Below the pieces are notes generated by a model. It saw nothing but the letters and a program-made list of their open reading frames with translations, was not told the origin of the DNA and did no database searches. A stretch of 64,000 nucleotides of DNA. Origin: Hydractinia symbiolongicarpus. Taxonomy: Eukaryota > Cnidaria > Hydrozoa > Anthoathecata > Hydractiniidae. Shown one piece after another: positions 31,951 through 44,113 of the stretch. Position numbers and translations under genes: made by a program. Numbering within the stretch: the stretch's first letter is position 1; every line of letters starts with the position of its first letter. The stretch is from positions 26,599,001 through 26,663,000 of the forward strand of contig NC_079885.1 in NCBI RefSeq assembly GCF_029227915.1. The letters run 5' to 3'.

Positions 31951-33257
31951 TAATAATAAATGCGCTTGTTTGTTCATGACATGATAATAATATATTATTC
32001 AATGACAACGACTGAACTGATAAGTGGTAATGTTTTTTAAATAGATTTAAAATGCAGAACTAAAAACTAAGTATGGATTTGCCTGGAAACAGTTCTAGCG
32101 TGATCAGCTTATAGTAAAAAGCAGGAGGTTACTGATGACTCAGTCACTTCTATTACATTTTTAAAAACAACCCGAACTGTTCTATTGAGTGAAATGAATA
32201 AAACAAATTGAAATAAGAAACGTGATAAAACACCATAATAAAAAATTAAACCGAATAATAGAGTACCTTACGTGATTAAAATTTCCTGAACTCTGAAGTC
32301 AACCGCAAAAATTTATTCACGCGAAGTTTAATTTTTCAGAAACCATCGAAATTTACTTAATTTGAATAATTCGTTTAAATTTAGCATTTTAAAAATCTTT
32401 AAATTCTGGTTTATTGCAGCATTAATCCATTTTTCTATGTGGTTGTTTTTTATGCGATGTTGAGAGATAAACTGCTCTTGTAAAAAAAAAATAAAAAAAA
32501 TTCAACCATCTTTTCTTTATATGGTTCAATACGAAGTTTTTGTTTGTGTTCTCTAAACTGTGATAAAACCTTAGTAAATAACAAACTTCTATTGGACTTG
32601 ACATCTAACATAACTGTAGTCAGCAAGAAGAAAACGTGCGACAGTACCTTATCATGCTTGGCCCCGAGAGAAATTTTGTAAATTATGCTGTTCAGATCAT
32701 CTCAAAAAGATTGAATTTATGTGATATAAAATATCATTGATTGTGATAATTCAATAAAAAAGTGTTGCGTTTTTCTTAATTTTAAAAAAAAGGGGGAGGA
32801 TGCGATTGTCTCCTCAGTTTCACATTCTTTATGGAAAAAATAGGATTATATTCACTAAAAAGAATCATCAAACGAAGTGAAATTACTTCCGAAATATCAC
32901 GGTAACTGAATTAGTGTCTCCAAGTTGGCATAACATTCTGGCCACGAAGAATTTCTTTCACAAAAGTACATTTATGCTGCGAAACATATTTCTTATACAG
33001 GTAGGATTCTATTTGGAAGATTTCGTGTTTTCTATGTTGAATAAGATTATTTGTTTATAAAAAATATCAGCTGAGTTTTGTAAAATATTTATATGTAATT
33101 GATAAGGTACGTGCGTAATGAAATAACAAAAATCTACAATAAATATTGAGTTCCAAAGTAATAAAATTCGTGCTGCATTTTCTAGCAGAGAACGACAAAG
33201 AAACATGGTAACGAAGTAAAAAGATAATACGCAAAATACATTTCCCAAAACGCAGAT
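31951..33257. other. No gene seen; 5' flank of the second GPCR
   Basis: AT-rich. A possible acceptor (TTTCTTATACAG) ends at 33000. No palindrome like that upstream of the first GPCR is present, so the duplication that made the pair does not visibly include this flank. Confidence 0.5.
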
Positions 33258-34130
33258 ATGAACATTTCTAACTTAAACAACACACCACTGATAAAAAACA
33301 CAACGAAAGCAATACCAGAAGCTGAGACAGAACTATGGTTGGTGTATGGTATAGACTATGTGATTGTAACACTCGCCATTTTATTTCACATGGTTGGTAT
33401 TGCTTCGTTATGGAAAACAAAAACAAGAGAGATTTCTAATCAAAGCATTCTATTAATACATTTGAGTATGACGTCATTTCCAAGTATCATTCTCAATGCA
33501 ATTGCTATATACCATAAAGCTCATCAAATTGTCTTTCCAGAAGGATTTGTTGTATCTTATACTGTTTCACATATTTCATACATATTGACTTTGGTATATC
33601 TGACATGCGATCGACTTTTGTTCGTTTTGTCGACACTCAAGTATCGCGTGTATATAGTCCGACTTGTTATTATTGTTGCTTTGGTGATACTATGGTGTAT
33701 CGCTCTTAGTTATGGTTTTATGATGGAATTTGGAAAGCTTGTTAATCATAGCTGGTATGTGCAGAATTCGTCGTACATTTATAACGGCTTTGTTATCGTT
33801 TTCACGACTGTCGCATATTTGTCGATTATATTCAAAGTTATAGTTTCGTCGAGACTCGTTGCATCGAGTACAGTGAATACGAAAAAGAAAATTCGTAAAT
33901 ATGTGGTACCATTTTGTATCGTCATGACATTTTTTTTGTTTGTTTTTCTACCAAGTTTGGTAGCCCATGAAATTCTACCAATGATAACAAAGTACTACAG
34001 AAGAACATTTCTAATTGGCTTAATTGGATTTAATGTTTTGAACAATGTTTTTGATCCCATGATATACATCTTCTTGCAGCCAAAAATACGAAGGAAATTA
34101 TTGACGTATATTTGTTCTTTATGTTGTTAA
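33258..34130 (+). CDS. Class A-like G-protein-coupled receptor, paralogue 2
   Basis: An intronless 290-residue receptor, clearly paralogous to the one at 12559. TM1-TM2 and TM4-TM6 are nearly identical in protein, while ECL1-TM3 has changed strongly (about 15 of 46 residues). It keeps DR (DRLLF) at the end of TM3, the TM4 Trp, the FLP in TM6 and DPMIY in TM7. The tail is about 40 residues shorter and ends ICSLCC, whose cysteines could be palmitoylated. N-terminal Asn-X-Thr/Ser sites are kept. The start ATG is two codons upstream of the position used in paralogue 1. It should be a plasma-membrane receptor with unknown ligand; the changed TM3 could alter ligand choice and the short tail could alter desensitisation, both inferences. 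Confidence 0.87.
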   Translation: MNISNLNNTPLIKNTTKAIPEAETELWLVYGIDYVIVTLAILFHMVGIASLWKTKTREISNQSILLIHLSMTSFPSIILNAIAIYHKAHQIVFPEGFVVSYTVSHISYILTLVYLTCDRLLFVLSTLKYRVYIVRLVIIVALVILWCIALSYGFMMEFGKLVNHSWYVQNSSYIYNGFVIVFTTVAYLSIIFKVIVSSRLVASSTVNTKKKIRKYVVPFCIVMTFFLFVFLPSLVAHEILPMITKYYRRTFLIGLIGFNVLNNVFDPMIYIFLQPKIRRKLLTYICSLCC

Positions 34131-37100
34131 TACATTTTTTCTCGCCTTTTTTTTGCGTTATTTATTTCTTATACTAATACGCCAGTTCCAAGTGTCCGTG
34201 ACAGGCAAGTTCGATTATATTTTCTACTGTTTTCCGCAAAGCCGTCGATAAAACACCCCTTTAAAACTGTATTTTGTATCCTAGATACAAAATTGTTTTT
34301 GCTTCTTTAAAGTTGACATTAGACCGTGTCTTTTAAATCTTTTTTAGTGTTTTAGAAATATGCTACGTACATACATATATGTTATTTCTTTGGTGTTTGA
34401 ATGTTTACTCCACTTGATACTTGATGCATATAAATCACATTTTATGTTTTACTTTCAATTAGCTTCGAAATATTTATATTAATATTCTTTAGTAGCTATT
34501 CCTCCATTTTGAATGAAATAAGAGACAAAGTTTTTGAGATTCGACCTCAATGATTTTTACCACAAAATAAACAAGTTCAAAAAATAACATATCACCTTAT
34601 TCCGGAAATCAATAAATTAGCATAAAGGAAATAACGCGATTGCTTAGAACAACTTACGCGATTTAGCCCAACTAATTTACAAAAAGCAATAAAATAACGC
34701 GAATTAAGAAGTATGTTTTTCTGTATCGCGAAAATAGGTTTATAGACAACCTGTATCTCTTGTTTTTCTTCAAAACGTTTACAATATCAGCTGCCTTGCA
34801 GCCTGCCATAATCACATTAGGTGAGTGAACTGCATCAGGACAATACAAAATGTTTTTAGTCGAAATATTTTTTAGTCAATGAAACAAGGAAAACAGTGTG
34901 TATATGTGAATATTGTGTTGTTGTTGGTAGAAAAATATATTTTTAAAATTTAAATACAACTTTTAAATTAAAGAATAACTTTTTCAACGTCGGATATTTG
35001 CGTTACACTTTAATATTGAACATTTATGCCTCGTTAATTTCCTAGAATAAGGTATCCATTTTTGTTTACAATTTCTCAGTGTGATTGTATCTACCAAACA
35101 ATTTATTTTGATATTTATAATCAACATAACAAATGAGAAAAGCTACGGGCTCAAATTATTTTTATTAACACTAAGAACAACCCGAGCTAAAGTTTGGCAT
35201 GAAATAAGAATAATTCTAGACGTAAATTCTCTTGCATCAGGTAACCAACATTCTTCACAGAACGACCATAGGACGAGCATCAAACCAACAGACTACAAGG
35301 ACTATCAGAAAAGTAACAGCGAACCAGCAGTATGGTGACAGAAACACCAATCCGAATAGTTACAGTCACAAAAAAACACAAGTGAGAGGGAACGAACATT
35401 TGACATTTGTAAGAAGATTTGTGTTGCTGTTTTTCAAGAACCCATTTCATTTCGCGTTAAGCCAAAAATATCGCGAAATCGAGAAATTCGTTTTTGTGAA
35501 AATTTATTTCATTAAGTGAGATGTTAACCCTAAAGGACTGTTTTAGAGGAGGAGTTGAGCTACCCAATGGTACCAAGCATGAACCGTTTTCATAAACCGC
35601 GGCTAAAATTCCAGAAGCTGATAATGTGTTGACTGAAAAAGGGATCTTTTTAAAAAACAGGTCGATTTCCATTAAGTTTATATGCTATTTTGTTTTCAAA
35701 TGCTGCAAGCAATGTAAAGGGTCGTGCAATTATTTTATTTTCAAGTGATCTGATTGGCTATCGCTTAAAAGCTCCCTCACAACAAGTTCGTTCAACTTTG
35801 CAAGGGAGCTTTTTTCTATCGCTGCACCACAAAAATTTCTGAACCAGCGGCGTTTTTTGTCTATTGCGCTCTATGGAAAATACACCTTTAAGGCTTAATT
35901 TGTTTATTTTAATTAAAGACGGGAATGAAACAGACATACACTTTATTTTACGTGCACAAGGGAACAATAAAAGTCAACCAACCGTGTCTTTTGTAAAATA
36001 TTTCTTTAAATTAAACAAAAACGATTGCAAAAGCATGCAAAATACATAAAAATACTTATTCAGCAAATACGACATAATACTAGGGCTATTCAGCATATCA
36101 ACTTTGCTTCGTAGAAACACAAGAAAGTCGCGCATTGGACTACTCGAGTGTGAAGCAACTGACTGGTAACAAACTTTAGGTGAGATTTTCTCTGGAAAAA
36201 TATTTCGCGCTCAAAGGTTTTAGCGTACTTTTTAGCAGCGCTTGGAATTATATATTTTTAAAACCTACTGCACTCAATTCCCGGGTTTTTAAAAACAAAA
36301 GTCTAAACTTTACATATAAAATAACTGACCTAGAGAAAAGGCTTTAAAAAACAGGAAAAACATGCAAGAAAATGTTATGTAGGGTGTTTATATATATAAA
36401 AGTTTTTTTTTATTAAAAAAAATAGCTAAATTAAAACCTTTGTTATCTTATAAACCATTTTTTGCAAACATGAATAAATGGTTTAAATATTAAAATGTTG
36501 CAGTGTCCAGGAAAATTCTTATTTAATAAAAGGCTTACAAAGCTTATGAGTAATATTTGAGGTATTACATAACCCAGTTTGACAAATACTTTTGTTTTCC
36601 CCCCGTGTCAGACTTTCCCGCCACTACTGTTAACATAGTTGGTCTCCTTTGTTGCTAATTTCTCCTACATAGTGGTTTTTTTCACGTCCAGGAAATAAAC
36701 AATCACATAGCGAGGGCAAGTTTTCTTTCGCCCACTGCGAAAGTAACAAAATTGGCAAAGTTTATAGATGACTTTTACGCCGGTTTTTTATTGTCACCAG
36801 TCTCCAAGTGATTAAACTCTCGCTTTTATCCTTACCGAAAACCACACGAATAAAACAACATTCTAACCTCGCATCAAGATTGATTTAAATTTAAATGTTC
36901 AAAGATTGTCAGTAAAAGTACAAGGAAACCTTCTTCACATAATTATTAGGTTAAAACTGTAATGGTTAATAGTTGTCTCAATCAATGTGGCCTTTGCAGA
37001 TACTACGCTTTTTTTTATTAAAATATATTTTATGTGCATAGCTAGTAGGCTAAATGTGATGGTTTTTTAAGAATAGTTATCTTGTCGTGCAATTATGATG

Positions 37101-38640
37101 AATGAAACTACATCAGCTTTTCTCAGAAATTAAACATATCATTGGGCGTTCCATTTATTTTACGTTGAAGTTGTTTCCAAACTCTGTGATACTTTAGAAG
37201 TCAATTCAAAAAAGTATTCTATAACTTTATTTATATATGTATTTAGAATAGCTAATAATGTTTTTTTTTCAAAAAGATTGCAGAAGAGGAACATAAAAAG
37301 TTCTTGACAAATACTGTTTAGAATGTTGTAATGTCATCTTTAGCGTAGGCTGTATGGTCTTTATTACTTCATTTCAAAAATAAACAAAAAAGTATAAGCG
37401 ATTAGTTGTTAGCCCGTTTCAATTTCATTCCCAGCTTCATAAATTTCATCAATCACGTGCAAAAATTTAAATGCTGTAAATATATCGAAAAAAAAAGAGC
37501 TTTTAGGGGGTTTAAGATCAAATGGGATATAAAAGTAAATGTTATGGGGACTTAGGAGAATTCTTTGTACACGTGTGAAGTTGTGTCAGATAAACCGTAA
37601 AAAACTTAAACACTTGTAAGGGATTAGAAGCAGGACACATTATTTTATCTTGTACCAAGTAAAACCAGGCTGTTTCATGTTGTGGCACAACTCTTGTTTC
37701 TGATATAGTGTTTTTAAGTTCTAGTATTTAGCAATGAGTCAAACGTGTTTCTTTTTTATGTAAAGATAGTAAATTCACAGTTCAATCTACACACTTAATT
37801 TATATACTATAGTTTCATGGCATTGTTTCCTTAGTGGCATCTTTCTCTCGTTTCCTTCATGACATTATTTTCCTACGTGATGTAAGCGTTAGATTTATTT
37901 TAAACTGAAAAAGAGACCCAAGCCTCACAGTCGCAACATTTTGAGGTAAAATCAAAGAAAAATATTTTAATGGAATACATTTTTGTAATTTCTTTTTTTA
38001 TTTTTTTTTTACTTTTTAAGAACTCAAGTTTTAAGGCTATTCTGACTTTACAAGAACAATTCTCTATTCTTGATTTTTTAAAAATCAGCAATCCTGCTGT
38101 CGTTACTGCTTAAAATTCAAAGTCCCTGCAGATAAAAGTTTAAAAAATTTCAAAGATGACCAAAAATGAAATATATCGTGGTCGGTTACCGAATCTTTTA
38201 TCTTCAGCGTAACCTCACTGACAAAATTTTGTTCGAAGTTTTTTATTTGTACAAGAAAATCTTTTCAATCTAAATCATTAGCATTTAGTATGCAGACAAA
38301 TATTCAGAAAGTCTCGTGTCTACTCCCTTTTCGATATATTCTTATCGCGTAGTGTGAGTACACTTTGTACGTATAAAAATGTGAGAACAAAAAAGGAACG
38401 TAAGGCTAGATTTCCACCAGTGCGAATTTGTCTGTCGCGCATTGGACATGTTTGCAAATATGAGGCCAGTATGTCGAATGTTTATTCTTCACTATAATCT
38501 TTCCTTCTACTTTGTTTCTCCGGATTGTATCAGGCACTTTTTTGTCGGAGCATTGGCAGGAATGGGATCTGACACCGTCAGGTAGCCCACATTGATATCG
38601 TTTATGTCTGTAAAGGTAGCAGCAAATGAGTAGAATAATT
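34131..38640. other. No gene seen, about 4.5 kb
   Basis: Short AT-rich open frames only. CTTATACTAATACG at about 34168 recurs from 23370. An 11-bp hairpin (35767-35777 with 35803-35813) is followed by a T-run. ATTTCGCG/CGCGAAAT-type words near 34630-34730 and 35450-35485 recall the fold-back element at 13794. No exon chain could be supported. Confidence 0.45.
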
Positions 38641-38660
38641 TTGGTTTGACAAGCTCATTT

Positions 38661-38995
38661 TCAAATTTCAGCATTTTGTTTATTGTATATTTCGAACGAC
38701 GTCAGAAGATTGCATCTCATTGTACATACGCAACCACCCCCATTATATGTAATATATTCATGGTAGCAGTACCAGCACAACATTTTACCCTTTACAAGGA
38801 ACTGACGCCCACAGGTGCACCTGTCGTATGCATCCAATATACGTTCACAGTCGTTGCAATACTCCATTTTTTTATCGCAGCTACAAGGACGATGATCATC
38901 TTAGAATGTCTCATCCATTTATTCACCCTCTCCTCTGATTTTTCTAATGCCAGTGCCAACGGCACCAGTGGCAGGGAGATACCAACGCCAGCCAT
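38661..38995 (-). pseudogene. Cys-rich zinc-binding-like fragment
   Basis: One minus-strand frame has EYCNDCERILDAYDRCTCG, then FLVKGKMLCWYCYHEY and CVCTMRCN: about ten Cys in closely spaced pairs, as in small zinc-binding modules. A second overlapping frame (38995-38792) begins MAGVGISLPLVPLALAL. The two may be pieces of one former protein separated by a frameshift. It lies directly downstream of the DUF4116-like repeat gene on the same strand and may be its C-terminal part or partner. Family unknown. Confidence 0.4.
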
Positions 38996-39059
38996 GAAGG
39001 TCGTGACTGTCGCACTTCCAAATACACTGAATTTTGATTGACAGTTAATGCAATTACAA

Positions 39060-39758
39060 CTATGTTATAAGATTTGAATCACCCCCCCCCCCCCCCCAAA
39101 AAAAAAAAAGGTAGCTCCCGTCACACATATTTGAGCACCTAGGGCGCCTTTTCAACAGCTTTATTGTACATGTCTTGCGTTCTGAACTAATCCGGGACAT
39201 GCCTGAACATGTGGGGATCCCCTTCAACAACCCCATTCGACATGTCTTATGACTTGAATTGATCCGGCACATATTGGAGCACCCCGGGATCTTTTTCAGT
39301 AGCCTTATCACACATGCCCTGCGTGCCCTCTGAACATGCCCTCTGAAAATATCAGAATCCCCCTTAACGGCTTTGTTACACATGTCTTGCGTTTTGAACT
39401 TGTTGGGGACATACTCGAACATATCAGAATCCTCCTCAATGGCTTTGTTACACATGTATTGCGTTTTAAAACGGTCCGGGACAAGCGGTAGCATAAGGGG
39501 CTCCTTTGCACCAACCTTGTTACACATGCCCTGCGTCTTTAACCGGTCCGGGATAAACGCGAGCGCATATAACTTCTCCTCAACAGCCTTGATCCAATTT
39601 TCCTGGCTTGCAATATCGTTCTTGAGATGTTGAAGCAGATCCTTCTTGCGCAGTCTCTGAAAGCCTCTACATAATCCACGACCTTTTGCGATATCTCGTA
39701 GTTGTTTGACAATGCTTAATAAGGAATAACCATGGCTAGGCATGGCTAAGCGTCGCAT
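39060..39758 (-). pseudogene. Repeat protein resembling DUF4116, frameshifted
   Basis: The start MRRLAMPSHGYSLL leads into LRDIAKGRGL...RLRKKDLLQHLK, which resembles a SAP- or Rho-N-like helical module. Then come repeats of about 28 residues: LKTQGMCNKV, FKTQYMCNKAIEEDSDMFEY, VPNKFKTQDMCNKAVKGDS. After about residue 138 the annotated frame loses the pattern. An alternative frame continues it, MCDKATEKDPGVLQYVPDQF, with in-frame stops at three later points, so at least six repeats existed. DUF4116-type repeats are known mainly from large DNA viruses, bacteria and some invertebrate genomes; function unknown. The run ends in poly-C/poly-A at 39080-39110. Confidence 0.65.
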
Positions 39759-40194
39759 ATTAGGGACTTGTTTTGGCTGACCGTGGGCGTGCGCGTGTGC
39801 GTTTTAGGGGCTGTGCTAGAACATACATTTCTCTATCTCTAATACTCACCCGATTCAGGTAAGTCTCTCCCGATCGGGTGGTTGCGCACTCACTCAATCG
39901 GCACTGACTAGTCCAGTTTTTTGGACACAGTAAAACCTAGCCGTATGTATGCATGTATGTATTAAACATATTATACATTTATAGGATTTTTACACAGTTT
40001 GTAGTAGCCAAATTTTAAAAATAAAATGTTTTTAAAATGAAGAATCAGATAAATCGTATTCAATCTAATTCAGTCTAAAATTTTCATTTTTCTCTTTGAC
40101 TTCCACAATTGTTCTAAGGTTGGACATCTACGTCCATAGATTGGGCCGTCCAGTCTTCAGACTGACCACCCATTTGACGGTTTTTTTTAATAAC
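39759..40194. other. No gene seen
   Basis: 5' flank of the DUF4116-like pseudogene, including a GTGCGCGTGTGCG stretch and a CCCGATTCAGG...CCCGATCGGG segment. No gene or recognised repeat. Confidence 0.45.
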
Positions 40195-40825
40195 TCTTTA
40201 ATGCTATGTTACATGGCTACAATACTTACCGAGTTTTAATATTTATCTATTAGACACCTGCATGCAAAATTTTTAGGTCCCATACCTTTCAGAGGCTGTG
40301 ATATTGGTTATTACTCGAAACTACCCATAAGAATCTCTATGAAACTCTTATAATAGGAAAAAGATAATAACCCTTGTTAGGATTATGTTTAGAACTTAAA
40401 AATTACAACACAAATTTGTTGCATGTTTTGGTCACGTAGCTAATCCGATTTCCCGATTTTTTCGGATTTTATCCGAAAATCGAAAAAAAACGGATTTTCG
40501 GGCAATATTTGGCAATTTTTTATACGATCTATGTAAAAACCGGTAAATATGTTAAATAACATTTATTTAGCTTTCAGAAACTTCAAACAGAATGTAAAAA
40601 TTCGCTCTAGAACAAAAGTAATTAAATTTTAAGCAGATAGTGGCATTTTGAACAAATTTCAAGCTTTTAATGACGTCACAGAAAATGTGCTGACGCAAGC
40701 AAAAATTTATTGCTGCCATTTTGTCCCTTTTGTGACGTACTATAAGTGTGGCAAGTTTGACTTATCCCCCCCCCCCCCCGGGTCATAATATGTTCGAAAA
40801 ACCCCGGAGCGAAATAGGGTTAAGA
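40195..40825 (+). repeat. Dispersed repeat B, copy 2
   Basis: Collinear with 26100-26640 and somewhat longer, with an extra AT-rich part and a C-run at about 40766-40779. It ends GGAGCGAAATAGGGTTAAGA. A shorter, diverged third copy seems to lie inverted at about 53590-53720 (TTAACCCTATTTAGATTTTG ... TTGCGTCACAAG). No open frame. Confidence 0.8.
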
Positions 40826-41932
40826 CGGGGCGCGCGCTCCAAGATTGGACAGAACAGAGCCACCACAGAAAACAGATAGGACACTTTTACTGACAGTTTT
40901 ATTAATTTGTTTTGACTGCTTGCACGTAGTATACCAATCAATCAAACAAAATTATTTCAACAAAAAAACCTTTCATTTATTAAACGCACAAGTGTATAAT
41001 CATAATTGATGAAATGATTGTACTTGTTGAATAAACAATAAGAGATGGAACATAACGCCGATGAAATTTATTTTCCATGTTTAAAATGCCAAAGAACTTT
41101 CAAAACCTTCCGGGGATGTCAACAACACAATAGACAGTGCAAAGGACAACAGAACGAAAATGTAGCCGCAGAAAATGACAGAAAGAACACTGGTAGTGAA
41201 AATTAGGAACTTAGCGAAGAAATAAAATACCGGAATAAAATTTCTGAAGCATACGATCTCTTAGTGTACTGGAAACGAAACCTGTTTGATCTTCCGAAAG
41301 GGGCTGCTGGTAGATCATTTATTATTGAACTTACCAAACTTTTTAATGAATGGTCTTCAAAATCACCAAATCGAGACATCTGCCTAAAAGCAGCGATGGT
41401 CGTCCAATCTCTCATGCTACAGAAGACCTCAACCAAATGTAAAGCATCAGAAATTAAAAAAACATTTAGAACGACGAATTGAACTATGGAAGAAACGAGA
41501 CATTGATGCATTAATTGACGAGGCTATCCAAAAAAGACTTCCCCGAAACTTGAGTAAGCAAAAGAACACGGAAGAATTAGCTGGAAGGTTTTCTTACTTA
41601 ATACTGGAAGGCAAAATAAACTCTGCTATACGTTTGTTAGATGAAGAGGCAAATGGGGGAGTTTTGCCATTGTCAGACGTTGTTATAAAAAATCTGAAAC
41701 AAAAACACCCTGACGCCAGTCCTGTAAATGATACCATGATATTGCACGGTCCTCTCAACCCGTCAACGACATTGTTTTTGACGGTATAAACGCAGAGCTT
41801 ATCAGAAAGTGTGGTACGAAAACAAAAGGTTCTCATGGTCCATCCGGTCTGGACCCAGATTCCTGGAGAAAAATCACGAGTAATGCAACCTGAGGAAATG
41901 CTTCCGATGATCTATGCCATGCTGTAGCAAAT

Positions 41933-43344
41933 ATGACCAGACAACTATGCACACTGACCTTAGAAGATCCAGAAAGCATTGAAACACTGATAAACTGTCG
42001 CCTAATTCCTATTGATAAATGTCCTGGTGTACGACCGATTGGAGTAGGAGAAGTACTCCGCAGAATTATGGGAAAAGCTGTCATGTTAATAGTGAAACCT
42101 GACATTTTAAATTCGACGGGTTACGAGCAAATGTGTGCAGGTCAAGAAGCCGGTTGTGAAGTGGCAATACATGCGGTACATGATTTGTTTGAATGTGATT
42201 CCACACATGGGTTTATCCAAATAGACGCAAACAAAACTTTCAATTCGATAAATCGGAAATTGCTTCTTCACAATATAAAGATATTATGTCCTGAAATTTC
42301 AACATATATAAACAACTGCTATGTAAGACCAGCTCGTTGTTCATAACAGGTGAAAAAGAGATATACTCAAACGAAGGAACCACACAAGGAGATCCCATAG
42401 CGATGGGCATGTATGCTCTTTGGCTAATGCCCTTACTTCCAACGATTATGGATGAGGATAATACAAATCTTTTTCAAGTTGCCTTTGCCGATGACTTAAC
42501 TGGCGTTGGAAAAATAACTGAATTAAAGCAATGGGGGATAAAACTACTAAATTATGGACCTTATTTAGGTTATCACGTAAACGAAATCAAGTCATGGATT
42601 GTAACAAAAGAAGAACGCCTTGATTTCGTTAGAGAAACGTTTAAAGATTTTAACATCAAAATTACTACAGATGGCCATCGTCACCTAGGTTCTGTGGTGG
42701 GTACTCGAGACAACAAAGAGTGTTTTGTAAAGGAAAAAGTTATCGAATGGGTAAGACAATTCAACAAACTCTCAGAATTTGCATGCACTCAACCACATGC
42801 TGCATTTTCTGCATTCATCCATGGGTTGAGACATCGGTACACCTACGTAATGAGAACAATTACGAGTATTTCTAGCCTTTTCGAGCCACTAGATCTTGCC
42901 ATAAACACGTTTATTAAAGTGTTATTTCAAGGGTATGCATTTAATGAGGAGGAAAGAACACTCTTTTCATTACCAGCAAGACTTGGTGGGATGGGTCTGA
43001 TAGTTCCATCAAAAATCAGTGACCAGGAATATCAAAACTGGCGGGATGTTACGAAAGCTACCACCTTGAACGTAATCGGTAAAACGAAAATCTTCACCGA
43101 CGGCAGTAAAGAAATAAGTAAGCTGAAAGCAAAAATCCAAAATGAGAAGAGAAAGCAAAGCACCGCTATCCTAGAAGAACTTCAAATGAACATGAACTGT
43201 AAATTTAAACTAAGATCTGTAGAAGCTGCTGGAGAAAACGGAGGATCAATATGGCTCTTAGTTATTCCCTTAAAACGATATGGCTTCTTTCTTATAAGCA
43301 AGCATTTTGGGATGCGATTAGAATTAGATACAACGTGCCTTTAG
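41933..43344 (+). pseudogene. Reverse transcriptase of the RLE retrotransposon
   Basis: The RT core: RPIGVGEVLRRIMGKA (fingers), FIQIDANKTFNSINR (motif A with catalytic Asp), EGTTQGDPIAMGMYAL (motif B), AFADDLTGVG (motif C, the catalytic Asp pair intact), HLGSVVGT (motif D/E), FSLPARLGGMG (thumb). The frame shifts near 42340, between motifs A and B, so the open frame from 42337 to 43344 begins in mid-domain. The catalytic residues themselves are undamaged, suggesting decay is not very old. Confidence 0.88.
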
Positions 43345-43932
43345 AAAGAATGCCTACAACATGTGTATGCGGCCGTCCCTTTGACCTCCAGCATGCGCTC
43401 TCGTGTGCAAAAGGTGGCATGATCATCTCAAGACATAACGAGCTAAGAAATATGACTGCCGAGATACTTGGGAAGATATGTGCACATGTTGTTATTGAAC
43501 CAACGCTCACCCAATTGACAGGTGAAGAATTTGTACACGCCTCAGCAAACACATCAAATGAAGCAAAAGCTGATGTCAGCAAGAGGATTCTGGATCAGAG
43601 GACAAACGGCTTTTTGCGACGTCAGGGTTTTCAACCCAATTGCCAAATGTAATTTGAATCAGAGTCTTCCAGCTGCACACATGAAGAACGAAAATGAAAA
43701 GAAAAGACAGTATAACCAACGTATACTGCAGGTTGAAAACGGGTCTTTCACCCCTCTTGTTTTTACGTGTTTTGGTGGAATGAGTCGGGAATGTAGTCGT
43801 TTCTATTCTCAAGCGGCCGAACATCTAGTTGCAAAAAGAAAGGTTACCAAAAGAATGTCCAGCTTATGGATTAAGACGAGATTGAATTTTGCTTTGTTGA
43901 GGAGCTGCCTACTATGTCTTAGAGGCACATGA
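43344..43932 (+). pseudogene. C-terminal zinc knuckle and restriction-like endonuclease
   Basis: First CVCGRPFDLQHALSCAKGGM (CxC...H...C knuckle). Then, in a second frame from about 43580, RGFWIRGQTAFCDVRVFNP, where the Asp before VRVFNP fits the nuclease active site. Then GSFTPLVFTCFGGMSREC and a C-terminal helix ending LLCLRG. A frameshift separates knuckle and nuclease. The stop at 43930-43932 seems to be the natural end. Confidence 0.75.
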
Positions 43933-44032
43933 ACAGCAACAAATGTGATAATGAGTGACGTTGACCTCTCCAGAGTATTGTATCAGAATGTAACATCGAT
44001 TCTAACAATATCTAAATTTATTTATTAAATCA

Positions 44033-44113
44033 GCGAATTCGACGGCGAGTTTTGTTTGTTTTGATTTTGCATCGAACTGCGCATGCTCAGATACAATCCG
44101 CCGTCGAATTCGC
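44033..44113. repeat. 15-bp perfect inverted repeat
   Basis: GCGAATTCGACGGCG at 44033-44047 and its exact reverse complement at 44099-44113, separated by 51 nt. It lies 100 bp after the retrotransposon stop codon. It could be a structured 3' UTR element, which R2-like elements use for RT recognition, or a small independent fold-back element. Confidence 0.8.

Larger units (their letters stand above)
41045..43932 (+). mobile_element. RLE-type non-LTR retrotransposon (R2/CRE-like group), decayed
   Basis: Domains in order: an N-terminal zinc finger at 41075-41135 (FPCLKCQRTFKTFRGCQQHNRQC, Cys-x2-Cys with a distal His and Cys); a linker; a thumb-preceding motif SHGPSGLDPDSWRKI (about 41830); the RT; a C-terminal Cys-x-Cys..His..Cys knuckle; and a restriction-like endonuclease. 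A stop at 41203, frameshifts near 41480, 41790 and 42340, and a stop near 41890 inactivate it. Elements of this group use sequence-specific target cleavage; the target here is not evident. The 5' side abuts dispersed repeat B. This lineage is abundant in cnidarian genomes. Confidence 0.85.

Noticed and set aside
35767-35815. Rho-independent terminator (11-bp stem then T-run)
   Set aside because: The geometry fits, but the stem is separated by 25 nt, the genome is eukaryotic and no gene ends there.
41594-42105. Minus-strand frames within the RLE retrotransposon
   Set aside because: They are shadows of the plus-strand RT, whose conserved motifs fix the coding strand.
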